Assembly: GCA_964404505.1 (NCBI GenBank) | Contig: CAYOKH010000004.1 | Location: 1-54,338, forward strand | Length of the DNA: 54,338 nt | Source of the DNA: DAOMNN01 sp964404505 | GTDB lineage: Bacteria > Pseudomonadota > Gammaproteobacteria > Burkholderiales > Rhodocyclaceae | Direction of reading: 5' to 3' | Part shown: positions 42,039 to 50,464 of the stretch, in pieces | How positions within the stretch are numbered: position 1 is the first letter of the stretch | How the letters are laid out: each line of letters begins with the position of its first letter | Made by a program: the position numbers and the translations under genes | The notes under the pieces: model-generated | What the model was told of the DNA's origin: nothing | Seen by the model: only the letters and a program-made list of their open reading frames with translations | Databases searched by the model: none

Positions 42039-42734
42039 ATGACATCAATCTCCGCGAACTTGCAAGCCGTACGCGAGCGTGTGGCTGCGGCGGCGCGTGC
42101 GGCAGGTCGCAATCCGGATGAGATCGATCTGCTTGCGGTGAGCAAGACCTGGCCCGTCGGCGCAATTCTGCAAGCGGCCCAAGCGGGGCAGGGCGCCTTC
42201 GGCGAGAGCTACGTTCAGGAAGGCGTGGCCAAGATTGCCGAACTGCGCGAACGACATCTCGAATGGCATTTCATCGGGCCACTGCAGAGCAACAAGACGC
42301 GGCCGGTTGCGACGCATTTCGACTGGGTGCATTCGATCGATCGAAGCAAGATCGCAGAGCGCCTGTCTGCGCAGCGGGACGCACCGCTCCCGCCGCTCAA
42401 TGTCTGCATTCAGGTCAACGTCAGCGGCGAAGCGAGCAAGAGCGGGGTCGCGCCCGAGAGCGTTGCGGCGCTGGCAGGGGCCGTTGCGGCCCTGCCGCGA
42501 CTGAGACTCAGGGGTCTGATGTGCATCCCCGAACCCGACCGCGATGAGGCAGTCCTGCGGAGGCGCTTCCGGACCTTATGCCTGCTGCTGCAGGGTCTCA
42601 ATGCGCGCGGTTTCTCGCTCGATACGCTGTCCATGGGCATGTCCGGCGACATGGAAGTGGCGATCGCGGAGGGTAGCACGCTGGTCAGGGTCGGAACGGC
42701 CATTTTCGGCGCTCGAACAACATCGGGAGATTGA
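42039..42734 (+). CDS. yggS: PLP homeostasis protein YggS
   Basis: The 231-aa single-domain alanine-racemase-fold protein binds pyridoxal phosphate at Lys36 (DLLAVSKTWP). Family motifs HFIGPLQSNKTRPVATHFDW, GLMCIPEPD, LSMGMSGDMEVAIAEGSTLV and RVGTAIFGAR are intact. YggS-type proteins buffer intracellular PLP and affect amino-acid metabolism; no enzyme reaction is established. The ATG at 42039 is set by homology. It leads a four-gene operon with proC 4 bp downstream. Confidence 0.96.
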   Translation: MTSISANLQAVRERVAAAARAAGRNPDEIDLLAVSKTWPVGAILQAAQAGQGAFGESYVQEGVAKIAELRERHLEWHFIGPLQSNKTRPVATHFDWVHSIDRSKIAERLSAQRDAPLPPLNVCIQVNVSGEASKSGVAPESVAALAGAVAALPRLRLRGLMCIPEPDRDEAVLRRRFRTLCLLLQGLNARGFSLDTLSMGMSGDMEVAIAEGSTLVRVGTAIFGARTTSGD

Positions 42735-42738
42735 CAGA

Positions 42739-43563
42739 GTGACGCAAGGATCGAGGATTTCCTTTGTCGGCGGTGGCAACATGGCGACCGCACTGATCGG
42801 CGGACTGGTCGAACGGGGCTTCGCGGCGGACCGGATGCAGGTGGTGGATCCGTCGCAGGAAAGCCGTGAACGACTTGTGCGGGACTTCGGAATTCGCGCG
42901 ATCGAGGGCGTGGACGACGACGTCCTCGAATCCGACCTGATCGTGCTTGCCGTCAAGCCGCAGCAGATGAAGGCAGCCGTCACCCCCCTCGCAGGCCGGC
43001 TCGAGCGCCAACTGGTGGTGAGCATCGCCGCCGGCATGCGCACCGCGGAAATCTCGCGCTGGCTGGGCGGCTACCGCCTTCTCGTGAGAGCGATGCCGAA
43101 CACGCCAGCCCTGATCGGGGCCGGGATCACCGGGCTGTGGGCGGACCCGGCTGTCGATGCTGCCGGACGGGATGCTGCCGGGCACGTCATGTCGGCAGTC
43201 GGCAGCGTGGTATGGATCGACGATGAAACCAAGATGGATGCCGTCACGGCAGTTTCGGGAAGCGGACCGGCCTACGTCTTTTATTTCATTGAAGCGCTGG
43301 AGCAGGCCGGACGCACACTTGGATTCGACAATGCAGTGGCGCACAAGCTGGCGGTCGAGACGGTCCTCGGGGCTGCACGTCTGGCTGCGGGCTCCGATGA
43401 GCCGCCGGGCGTGCTGCGCGACCGTGTGACCTCCAAGGGCGGAACGACCGCGGCCGCGCTCGCCAGCATGTCCGAGTCCGGTTTCGTCGATGCGATCGTG
43501 CGCGCGGTTCGTGCCGCTGAAGCGCGCGGGCGCGAACTCGGCAATGAACTCGGCAAGGACTGA
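42739..43563 (+). CDS. proC: Pyrroline-5-carboxylate reductase
   Basis: ProC makes the last step of proline synthesis. The 274-aa product has the N-terminal Rossmann motif ISFVGGGNMATALIGGL, VKPQQMKAAV, VRAMPNTPALIGAGITG, the signature AVSGSGPAYVFYFIEALEQA and RDRVTSKGGTTAAAL. The GTG start at 42739 lies 4 bp after the yggS stop, preceded by GGGAGA. Confidence 0.97.
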   Translation: MTQGSRISFVGGGNMATALIGGLVERGFAADRMQVVDPSQESRERLVRDFGIRAIEGVDDDVLESDLIVLAVKPQQMKAAVTPLAGRLERQLVVSIAAGMRTAEISRWLGGYRLLVRAMPNTPALIGAGITGLWADPAVDAAGRDAAGHVMSAVGSVVWIDDETKMDAVTAVSGSGPAYVFYFIEALEQAGRTLGFDNAVAHKLAVETVLGAARLAAGSDEPPGVLRDRVTSKGGTTAAALASMSESGFVDAIVRAVRAAEARGRELGNELGKD

Positions 43564-43569
43564 CCGCTC

Positions 43570-44151
43570 ATGCTTGGAAGCATCGTTCTCCTCATCCTCA
43601 ACGTCGCCTTCGGGTTCATCACGCTGTTGCTGCTGGCGCGTTTTTTCATGCAATTGCAGCGCATGTCCTTCCGCAACCAGATCGGTCAGTTCGTCGCAGC
43701 GACCACCGACTGGATCGTGCGGCCGCTGCGGCGTGCGATTCCCGGTCTGTTCGGGCTCGATCTGGCGAGCCTCCTGCCCGCGTGGGCCTTCCAGACCGCG
43801 CACGTATTCATCGAACTGAGTCTGCGCGGCGCGACGCTGGATGGCGGTCCTGCGGGCGTGATGCTGGGCCTGTGGGGGATTGGTCTGGTCGAACTGGCGC
43901 GCATGGCGGTGTATCTGATCTTCGCGATCGTGCTCGTGTCGGCCGTCCTTTCGTGGGTCAGCCCGCATGCCCCTGCCGCACCCCTGTTCCGCACATTGGC
44001 CGAGCCCTTTCTTCGGCCGTTCCGGCGGGTGATCCCGATAGTCGCGAATATCGACCTGTCGCCGCTGTTGCTCCTGCTCCTGCTTCAGGTGTTTCTCGTG
44101 GTTCTGTCGGGATTGCGCGGCAACTTCATGCCGCTGCTGTTCGCCGCATGA
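43570..44151 (+). CDS. yggT: YggT family membrane protein
   Basis: The 193-aa protein contains two YggT repeats, each a pair of helices around the motif: FITLLLLARFFMQL with IVRPLRRAIPG in the first half, and AVLSWVSPHAPAAPLFRTLA with EPFLRPFRRVIPI in the second. The family has been linked to osmotic tolerance and division in other organisms; the role is uncertain. It starts 6 bp after proC and overlaps yggU by 4 bp. Confidence 0.94.
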   Translation: MLGSIVLLILNVAFGFITLLLLARFFMQLQRMSFRNQIGQFVAATTDWIVRPLRRAIPGLFGLDLASLLPAWAFQTAHVFIELSLRGATLDGGPAGVMLGLWGIGLVELARMAVYLIFAIVLVSAVLSWVSPHAPAAPLFRTLAEPFLRPFRRVIPIVANIDLSPLLLLLLLQVFLVVLSGLRGNFMPLLFAA

Positions 44152-44456
44152 GCGCGACGTGGCTGCGCGAGACAGGAGACGGGTCGGTGATCCTCCTGCT
44201 CCATGTGCAGCCGCAAGCCGCGCGTACGGGGTTTGCCGGGCGCCACGGCGACGTGATCAAGCTGCGCCTGGCTGCGCCGCCGGTCGGCGGCAAGGCAAAT
44301 TCCGCACTGCGGGCATTCATCGCTGATTTCTGTGCGGTGCCGCGGTCTGCGGTGACTCTCCTGAGCGGTGAGAGCTCGCGCAGCAAGCGGGTGCGCATAG
44401 AATCTCCCACGGACGGCGCACTCGCGCGGCTGCGCAGCCTCGACACTGACACCTGA
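44148..44456 (+). CDS. yggU: DUF167 family protein YggU
   Basis: The 102-aa product has the DUF167 signature (VILLLHVQPQAARTGFAGRH; IKLRLAAPPVGGKANSALRA; VTLLSGESSRSKRVRI). Function is unknown. It overlaps yggT as ATGA and ends the operon; an acyl-CoA ligase gene follows after 89 bp with its own ribosome-binding site. Confidence 0.93.
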   Translation: MSATWLRETGDGSVILLLHVQPQAARTGFAGRHGDVIKLRLAAPPVGGKANSALRAFIADFCAVPRSAVTLLSGESSRSKRVRIESPTDGALARLRSLDTDT

Positions 44457-44545
44457 AGCTTGCGGTGGCGTCTGCGCCGGTCCTGATGTCATCGGGCGCA
44501 GGATGCGTGCTAGGCTGGAATGCGGGAGATCCCGAGGAGACGACG

Positions 44546-46207
44546 ATGGCGGACCTGGACCGATACGACGAGATCTACACATCGTTCCGCTGGAACGTCC
44601 CGGAACGATTCAACATCTTCGACGCGTGCTGCCGTCGCTGGGCTGATGACCCGACGCGGACCGCCATGTTCGTCGAGGACGAATCGGGATATTGCGCCCG
44701 CCATTCGTACGGGGAGATGTGCGCCGCTGCCGAACGCCTGTGCGGCGCCCTGCGTGAACTCGGCGTCGGGCACGGAGATCGCGTGGCGGTCGTTCTGCCG
44801 CAGCGATTCGAGACCGCCGTGGCGCATATGGCAGTCTACCGGCTGGGTGCGGTGGCGATGCCGCTGTCGATTCTGTTCGGACCCGATGCACTCGAGTATC
44901 GCCTGCAGGACAGCGCGGCCGGCGTGGCCATTGTCGATGCCGCGGCGTTTGCAGCAATCGGTGCCGTGCATTCCGCCTGTCCCGAACTGCGCACGCTGAT
45001 CACGGTGGACGTGCCTGCGGCGCGGGGGGTCGAGTCCGTGCTCGACTGGCACACCCTGCTCGAGCGTGGCGCCGACGCGTATCCGGCCGCGGATACGCTT
45101 GCCATCGATCCGGCCGTGCTCATCTACACCAGCGGCACGACCGGTCCACCCAAAGGGGCACTGATGCCGCAGCAGGCCCTGATCGGCAATCTGCCCGGCT
45201 TCGTGGCGAGCCAGAACGGCTTCCCGCGCGAGAACGACATTTTCTGGTCGCCCGCGGATTGGGCGTGGACCGGCGGGCTGATGGACGCGCTGCTTCCCAC
45301 CCTCTACTTCGGACGGCCACTGGTGGGCTTCCGCGGCCGCTTTTCACCCGAACGCGCGTTCGAACTGATGTCACGTCACGCGGTAACGAACACCTTTCTG
45401 TTCCCGACGGCACTGAAGGCGATGATGAAGGCATTCCCGCTGCCACGCGAGCGATTCGCACTACAACTGCGTGCAATCATGAGCGCCGGGGAGGCAGTCG
45501 GCGATGCCGTGTTCGACTGGTGCCGCAGTGCGCTCGGGGTGACCGTGAACGAGATGTTCGGCCAGACGGAAATCAATTACATCGTCGGCAACAGCCACGA
45601 GGACTGGCCGGCGCGCGCCGGCTCCATGGGCCGCCCTTATCCGGGGCATCGAGTCGCCGTAATCGACGATGCCGGGGTGCCGGTTCCCCCGGGGGATGTC
45701 GGCGAGGTCGCAGTCAATCGCTTCGACATCCATGGAGATCCGGATCCGGTCTTCTTCCTCGGATACTGGAAGAATCCGGTGGCTACCGTGGACAAGTTCA
45801 CGGGCGACTGGTGCCGCACCGGTGATCTCGCTACGGGCGACAGTGATGGGTATCTCTGGTACAAGGGACGCGCCGACGACGTGTTCAAGGCTGCGGGATA
45901 CCGAATCGGACCCTCGGAAGTCGAAAACTGCCTGGTCCGACATCCGGCGGTCGCGAATGCGGCGGTGGTTCCCAAACCCGACCCGGATCGCGGCGCGGTG
46001 GTGAAGGCTTATGTGGTCCTGGCTGCAGGATATGACGCCTCCGCGCAACTGGTCGAAGATCTGCAGGCTCATGTCCGCGGGCAACTCGCCCCCTACGAGT
46101 ATCCCAAGGAAATCGAGTTCATTGAGGCCTTGCCCATGACCACGACCGGCAAGGTCCAGCGACGGGTATTGCGCCTGCAGGAGGAGGCGCGCGCGGGTCT
46201 TGGTTAG
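44546..46207 (+). CDS. Acyl-CoA synthetase (AMP-forming, medium-chain/AcsM-like)
   Basis: The 553-aa ANL-superfamily ligase has the A3 motif LIYTSGTTGPPKGALMPQQA, A5 NEMFGQTEINYIVGNS, the hinge CRTGDLATGDSDGYLWYKGR with FKAAGYRIGPSEVE, and the catalytic Lys region PMTTTGKVQRRVLR at the C-terminus. It forms an acyl-adenylate and then the CoA thioester. The ASPADWAWTGGLMDALLP-like segment is typical of the acetate/medium-chain branch rather than classical Acs. The start at 44546 follows GAGGAGA. The substrate is unknown; it converges on the pyr cluster across 24 bp. Confidence 0.9.
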   Translation: MADLDRYDEIYTSFRWNVPERFNIFDACCRRWADDPTRTAMFVEDESGYCARHSYGEMCAAAERLCGALRELGVGHGDRVAVVLPQRFETAVAHMAVYRLGAVAMPLSILFGPDALEYRLQDSAAGVAIVDAAAFAAIGAVHSACPELRTLITVDVPAARGVESVLDWHTLLERGADAYPAADTLAIDPAVLIYTSGTTGPPKGALMPQQALIGNLPGFVASQNGFPRENDIFWSPADWAWTGGLMDALLPTLYFGRPLVGFRGRFSPERAFELMSRHAVTNTFLFPTALKAMMKAFPLPRERFALQLRAIMSAGEAVGDAVFDWCRSALGVTVNEMFGQTEINYIVGNSHEDWPARAGSMGRPYPGHRVAVIDDAGVPVPPGDVGEVAVNRFDIHGDPDPVFFLGYWKNPVATVDKFTGDWCRTGDLATGDSDGYLWYKGRADDVFKAAGYRIGPSEVENCLVRHPAVANAAVVPKPDPDRGAVVKAYVVLAAGYDASAQLVEDLQAHVRGQLAPYEYPKEIEFIEALPMTTTGKVQRRVLRLQEEARAGLG

Positions 46208-46231
46208 GCGGGACCAGGCTCCGACGGCACT

Positions 46232-47509
46232 TCAGCCACCGTACATCACCTTGCCCTCGACCAGCGTGTAGCGCACGACACCGGGCAGTTCGAGCCCGAG
46301 GAAGGGGCTGTTCTTGCCCTGACTGCGGAGCTCCTGGCGCGTCACCTGACGGTAGGTGTCGGGGTCGAAGATGCAGATGTCGGCGCGTGCCCCGATCGCG
46401 AGATGCCCGGCCTTGGTGATGCCGACGATGCGCGCCGCATCCGACGTCACCCTTGCCAGGGCTTGCACCAGAGGTGTTCCCGTGTCGTAGGCCCACTTCA
46501 GCGTCAGCGGCAGGAGCAGCTCCAGTCCGGTCGCACCGGGTTCCGATTCGCTGAATGGCGCGAGCTTGCCATCGTCGTCGACCGGCGTATGGTCCGAACA
46601 CAAGGCATTGATGCGTCCCTCCACGAGACCGGCCCTGAGTGCATCGCGGTCACGCTGACTGCGCAGCGGCGGCACCAGATGACAATTGCTGTTGAAGTAG
46701 CCGATATCCATGTCCGACAGGTGGAGGTGATTGATCGATACGTCGCAGGTAACGTCCATGCCTTGCGTGCGTGCCTGCTCGATAAGCCCCAGCCCCTCCG
46801 CACTGGACAGGCGCGTGATGTGAAGACGTGTTCCGGTGACGCGTGCAAGCTGCAGGTAGGTGAACAGCGCAACCGTCTCGGCGGCGATCGGGATTCCGGG
46901 CAGCCCGAGGCGGGTGGCGACCTCGCCGTCATGGGCAAAACCACCCCTAGACAGGAATGGCGCGAGCGGCTGCAGCCATACCCGGAACCCGAATGTGGCG
47001 GCGTACTGCATCGCGCGCAGCAGCACGGTGTTGTCGACGATCGGCACATTGGCCTGGCTGAACGCAACGCATCCGGATTCCACCAGCTCGGCCATTTCGG
47101 AGAGACGCTCGCCCTTGAGGCCTATGGTCAGTGCGCCGACGGGATACACGTGGGCACGGTTCAGCTTCTTCGCGCGGTGGCACAGCATTTCGACGAGTCC
47201 GGGTTCATCGAGCGTCGGATCGGTGTCGGGCGGTATCGCGAGACTCGTCACGCCGCCAGCCATCGCAGCGTCCATCTCGGATTCGAGGGTGGCACGGTAT
47301 TCGAAACCCGGTTCGCGCAGCCGGGCGGCCAGGTCGATCAGGCCAGGGCAGACGATCAATCCGTCGGCGTCGATGGTTCGCTCCGCGCCGAACCCTTCCG
47401 GTGCGTGCGCGCGTGCGATCACCTTGCCTCCCGCGATGAAGAGGTCCTGCACACCGTCGACACCGCTGGCCGGGTCGATCAGCCGGCCGTTGCTGATTCT
47501 GATGTTCAT
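46232..47509 (-). CDS. pyrC: Dihydroorotase-like protein, probably non-catalytic (PyrC'/PyrX)
   Basis: The 425-aa protein is clearly a class I dihydroorotase homologue (DGLIVCPGLIDL; GGVTSLAIPPDTDP; GRINALCSDHTPVDDDGK; HLAIGARADICIFD). But the metal-binding motif D-L-H-V-H-L-R-E-P-G is D-L-A-A-R-L-R-E-P-G (residues 59-68): both zinc histidines are replaced. This is the hallmark of the PyrC' subunit that, in Pseudomonas-type class A aspartate transcarbamoylase, is needed to assemble the PyrB dodecamer but has no dihydroorotase activity. A catalytic PyrC should be elsewhere in the genome. The start at 47509 is 22 bp after the pyrB stop. Confidence 0.92.
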   Translation of the reverse strand: MNIRISNGRLIDPASGVDGVQDLFIAGGKVIARAHAPEGFGAERTIDADGLIVCPGLIDLAARLREPGFEYRATLESEMDAAMAGGVTSLAIPPDTDPTLDEPGLVEMLCHRAKKLNRAHVYPVGALTIGLKGERLSEMAELVESGCVAFSQANVPIVDNTVLLRAMQYAATFGFRVWLQPLAPFLSRGGFAHDGEVATRLGLPGIPIAAETVALFTYLQLARVTGTRLHITRLSSAEGLGLIEQARTQGMDVTCDVSINHLHLSDMDIGYFNSNCHLVPPLRSQRDRDALRAGLVEGRINALCSDHTPVDDDGKLAPFSESEPGATGLELLLPLTLKWAYDTGTPLVQALARVTSDAARIVGITKAGHLAIGARADICIFDPDTYRQVTRQELRSQGKNSPFLGLELPGVVRYTLVEGKVMYGG

Positions 47510-47531
47510 TCGCTGATAGTCCTCGGGTCCG

Positions 47532-48488
47532 TCAGGATGCAAGCATGCTCATGACCGCCATGCGAACTGCGATGCCGAAGGTGACCTGGGGCAGGATCAC
47601 CGCCTGGGCTCCATCGGCTACGGCGGAGTCGATCTCGACGCCACGGTTCATCGGGCCGGGATGCATGACGATTGCGTCCGGCCTGGCCAGCGCGAGCTTC
47701 TCCGCCGTCAGCCCCCACACCTTGTAGAACTCCTGCGGGGTCGGCAGCAATGCGCCATTCATGCGTTCGTTCTGCAGCCGCAGCATCATCACCACATCGA
47801 CGTCCTTAAGGCCCGTCTTCATGTCATGAAAGACCCGCACGCCCATTTTTTCGACGTCCGTGGGCAGCAGGGTTTTCGGCCCGATCACGCGGACTTCCGG
47901 AACCCCCAGCGTGGTCATTGCGGAAATCTGCGATCGTGCAACGCGCGAGTGCAACACGTCCCCGACGATCGCGACCGTGAGGCTCGTGAAATCCTGTTTG
48001 AAGTGCCGGATCGTATACATGTCCAGCAGACCCTGGGTCGGATGGGCATGGCGCCCGTCGCCGGCATTGATCACGTGTATGTCGTTGCGCCCGTTCGCGA
48101 ACAGATGGTCCGTGATCAGGAATGGTGCGCCACTGGCGGCGTGGCGCACCACGAACATGTCGGCCTGCATTGCGCAGAGATTGTCGACGGTGTCGAGGAG
48201 CGTCTCGCCCTTGGCCGTCGAACTGGTCGAGACGTTCAGATTCACGACGTCGGCGGAAAGCCGTTTGGCCGCAATCTCGAAAGTGGTACGGGTTCGGGTC
48301 GAGCTCTCGAAGAAGAGATTGAAGATGCTCTTGCCGCGCAGCAAGGGCAGCTTCTTGACCTGGCGCTCCGCGACCTCGGTGAACGGTGATGCGGTGTCGA
48401 GGATCGCAGTGAGTACGTCCCGCGGCAAACCGTCCAGCGTCAGCAGGTGCTGCAGTTCGCCATTCTTGTTGAGCTGTGGATTACGCAT
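47532..48488 (-). CDS. pyrB: Aspartate carbamoyltransferase catalytic subunit
   Basis: PyrB condenses carbamoyl phosphate and aspartate, the committed step of pyrimidine synthesis. The 318-aa product has FFESSTRTRTTFEIAAKRLS for carbamoyl phosphate, SSTAKGETLLDTVDNL, HPTQGLLDMYTI and MHPGPMNRGVEIDSAVADG. Its start overlaps pyrR by 8 bp. With the neighbouring PyrC' it should form a class A enzyme. Confidence 0.97.
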   Translation of the reverse strand: MRNPQLNKNGELQHLLTLDGLPRDVLTAILDTASPFTEVAERQVKKLPLLRGKSIFNLFFESSTRTRTTFEIAAKRLSADVVNLNVSTSSTAKGETLLDTVDNLCAMQADMFVVRHAASGAPFLITDHLFANGRNDIHVINAGDGRHAHPTQGLLDMYTIRHFKQDFTSLTVAIVGDVLHSRVARSQISAMTTLGVPEVRVIGPKTLLPTDVEKMGVRVFHDMKTGLKDVDVVMMLRLQNERMNGALLPTPQEFYKVWGLTAEKLALARPDAIVMHPGPMNRGVEIDSAVADGAQAVILPQVTFGIAVRMAVMSMLAS

Positions 48489-48981
48489 CGATCAGTCTCA
48501 GGGTCAACGTGCCGGCCTCGTCGCACAGCAGTTCCAGTACCTGCGAGGCAGGAAGGGGTTCGCGCAAGGTGTGGGCGCAATACCGCGCGGCGATGGGCAG
48601 TTCGCGGCCGCCGCGGTCGACCAGGACGGCCAGATCGACGCGCGCGGGTCGTCCGAAGTCGAACAGTTCGTTCAGGGCGGCACGCGTCGTGCGGCCGGTG
48701 TAAAGGACGTCGTCGACAATGACGATCTCGGCACCGTCTACGGGAGAGCGGATGTCGCTGCGCTTGGGCCTGCCCTGCAGGCCCCGCGATCCGAAATCGT
48801 CACGGTAGAACGAGACATCGATCGAACCCGGTGGCTGCTCGAGTCCGAGCGCCCGCTGCAGGCGCTCGGCGAGCCACACGCCGCCGGTATGGATGCCCAC
48901 CAGCACGGTACGCGGTGAGACATGCGGGCGCATCTGGTCCACGAGCGTCGCGCACAGGGCTTCTGCGTCAGGAATGTTCAT
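48481..48981 (-). CDS. pyrR: Bifunctional PyrR: pyr regulator/uracil phosphoribosyltransferase
   Basis: The 166-aa protein has a type I PRTase fold with the PRPP loop IVIVDDVLYTGRTTRAALNE and the early LVGIHTGGVWLAERL. In Gram-positives PyrR binds pyr mRNA; in proteobacteria regulation by PyrR is less clear, and no attenuator hairpins are visible around it here. It overlaps both pyrB (8 bp) and ruvX (14 bp), so expression is tightly coupled. The start at 48981 was set by homology. Confidence 0.94.
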   Translation of the reverse strand: MNIPDAEALCATLVDQMRPHVSPRTVLVGIHTGGVWLAERLQRALGLEQPPGSIDVSFYRDDFGSRGLQGRPKRSDIRSPVDGAEIVIVDDVLYTGRTTRAALNELFDFGRPARVDLAVLVDRGGRELPIAARYCAHTLREPLPASQVLELLCDEAGTLTLRLIDA

Positions 48982-49429
48982 GCTCGATGGTGTCCAGGAA
49001 GTGTTGGAGTATGACCCGCGCCGCGGTCGCATCCACCAGCCGCTTGCGCGCGCGCCAGTCCCTGATGCCGCCGCTGGTGAGCTCGGCCTCGGCCGCGACC
49101 GAACTCAGCCGCTCGTCCACCTCCACGACCGGCAGGTCGAATCTGCCGCGCAACTGGTTCGCGAAGCGGCGACAGCGCCCGGTCATCTCGTGTTCCGCGC
49201 CGTCCATGTGACGGGGTATGCCGATGATCAGCGCAACGGGTTGCCACTCAGCCAACAGCTTTGCGATGGCCGCAAAACGCGCCTGCCTGGAGTCCTCGGC
49301 AATCGTGATCAACGGGCTGGCCGTTCCGGTTTCCAGTTCGCCGACAGCCATGCCGATGCGTACAAGTCCGAAGTCGAAACAGATGACCGAGCCGCGTGCA
49401 GGTAATACCGGCCCCGCCCCATCAGGCAT
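48968..49429 (-). CDS. ruvX: RuvX/YqgF family pre-16S rRNA nuclease
   Basis: The 153-aa RNase H-fold protein has VICFDFGLVRIGMAVGELET, LIIGIPRHMDG, VEVDERLSSVAAEAEL and a C-terminal ARKRLVDATAARVILQHFLD. Its Asp/Glu/Asp set matches YqgF, which trims the 5' end of pre-16S rRNA. The start at 49429 overlaps the yqgE stop by 8 bp. GLVR replaces the more usual GTKR after the first catalytic Asp, a mild deviation. Confidence 0.94.
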   Translation of the reverse strand: MPDGAGPVLPARGSVICFDFGLVRIGMAVGELETGTASPLITIAEDSRQARFAAIAKLLAEWQPVALIIGIPRHMDGAEHEMTGRCRRFANQLRGRFDLPVVEVDERLSSVAAEAELTSGGIRDWRARKRLVDATAARVILQHFLDTIEHEHS

Positions 49430-49988
49430 GGCCTGCCACCTCGCTGAGGTTGGCGAAATCGATGCCGAGCTTCTGCATGGCAGCGGCAAGCCGTTCCTCG
49501 GCCGGTATGTCGAACACGATCGCCATGTCCGCAGGGACGGTCAGCCATGCGTTCTCGACCAGTTCCTGTTCGAGTTGACCGGCCGACCAGCCCGCGTATC
49601 CGAGGGTGATCAGGATATCCGCGGGAACGCCATCGTGGCCGACCGACTGCAGGATGTCGCGCGAACTGGTCAGTCCGACCTCCTCGTTTACAACGAGTGT
49701 TGAATGCCACTCGCCGGGGGGACGGTGGAGCACGAAGCCGCGATCGGTCTGGACGGGACCGCCGAAGTACACCGGCTGCTTCGCGAGGTGATCCGCTTCG
49801 AGCGGCAGCTCGACACGCTCGAACAGACTGGCCAGAGTCATGTCGATCGGTCGATTGACGATGACGCCCAATGCGCCCTGCTCATTGTGCTCGGCGATGT
49901 ACGTCAGGGAGCGCGAGAAATTGGGATCGGCCATGGCGGGCATGGCGATCAGGAAGTGGTGGGTGAGGCTGGCGGTGATCTTGCTCAT
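49422..49988 (-). CDS. yqgE: YqgE/AlgH family protein
   Basis: The 188-aa product matches the family: LTHHFLIAMPAMADPNFSRS at the N-terminus, ALGVIVNRPIDMTLASLFE, PVYFGGPVQTDRGFVLHR and ITLGYAGWSAGQLEQELVEN. The biochemical role is unknown (AlgH was named as an alginate regulator). It leads the yqgE-ruvX-pyrR-pyrB-pyrC' run, all overlapping or close. TAAAAT ends 7 nt before the ATG with no Shine-Dalgarno, so the transcript is probably leaderless. Confidence 0.95.
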   Translation of the reverse strand: MSKITASLTHHFLIAMPAMADPNFSRSLTYIAEHNEQGALGVIVNRPIDMTLASLFERVELPLEADHLAKQPVYFGGPVQTDRGFVLHRPPGEWHSTLVVNEEVGLTSSRDILQSVGHDGVPADILITLGYAGWSAGQLEQELVENAWLTVPADMAIVFDIPAEERLAAAMQKLGIDFANLSEVAGHA

Positions 49989-49994
49989 ATGATC

Positions 49995-50000
49995 ATTTTA
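49995..50000 (-). promoter_or_regulatory. -10 element of the yqgE-pyr operon, probable leaderless start
   Basis: Minus strand TAAAAT is followed by GATCAT and then the yqgE ATG at 49988; start of transcription is predicted at the ATG. The -35 region has no good match. Confidence 0.5.
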
Positions 50001-50084
50001 CGCCTTCGGCGCCGCGCTGGAGCAGGAACCTGTATGCGTAGCGAACATCCAATCCGCTTCTTTCAGAAAATCAGGCGTATCCAT

Positions 50085-50442
50085 ATGAGTTCCGCCCTGG
50101 TCTGGTTCAGACGCGACCTGCGCTGTTTCGATCATGCTGCGCTCCATCGTGCCCTGTCGCACCATGACCAAGTGCATTGCGCCTACCTGTTCGACAGCGG
50201 GATCCTCGACATGCTGCCTTCGCGTCGCGATCGTCGCGTCGAGTTCATTCGCGACAGCCTGGTCGAGCTGGATGGGCGACCGGAGTCGATGGCAAGCGGC
50301 GCCGGCGGGCCCGTGGCGCATGGCGCCGCCGGAGCAGCAGGCGGCACGCCTGCGCATCGGGATAGACTACCCGGAGCCGGTCGTTGACCACGCGGTGGCG
50401 CGACAACGCACGCTCGCACGCTTTGCGGTGACGAGGGCGTGA
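50085..50442 (+). pseudogene. phr: Photolyase relic with internal deletion
   Basis: From ATG at 50085 the frame encodes a clear N-terminus of class I DNA photolyase: SSALVWFRRDLRCFDHAALH, then QVHCAYLFDSGILD and RRVEFIRDSLVELDGR. It then loses similarity at about 50285. In another frame, 50300-50442 encodes the C-terminal end of a photolyase (PWRMAPPEQQAARLRIGIDY, PEPVVDHAVARQRTLARFA). About 370 residues holding the FAD-binding core are missing and the two ends are out of frame, so the gene is dead. It lies between yqgE and chpA. Confidence 0.82.
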
Positions 50443-50464
50443 TCACCCGCGGAGTCGGACGCGC

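Noticed and set aside
49998..50081. 28-codon frame (MDTPDFLKEADW...) just upstream of yqgE on the minus strand, possible leader peptide
   Set aside because: No Shine-Dalgarno, and the -10 box before yqgE overlaps its end; more likely chance.
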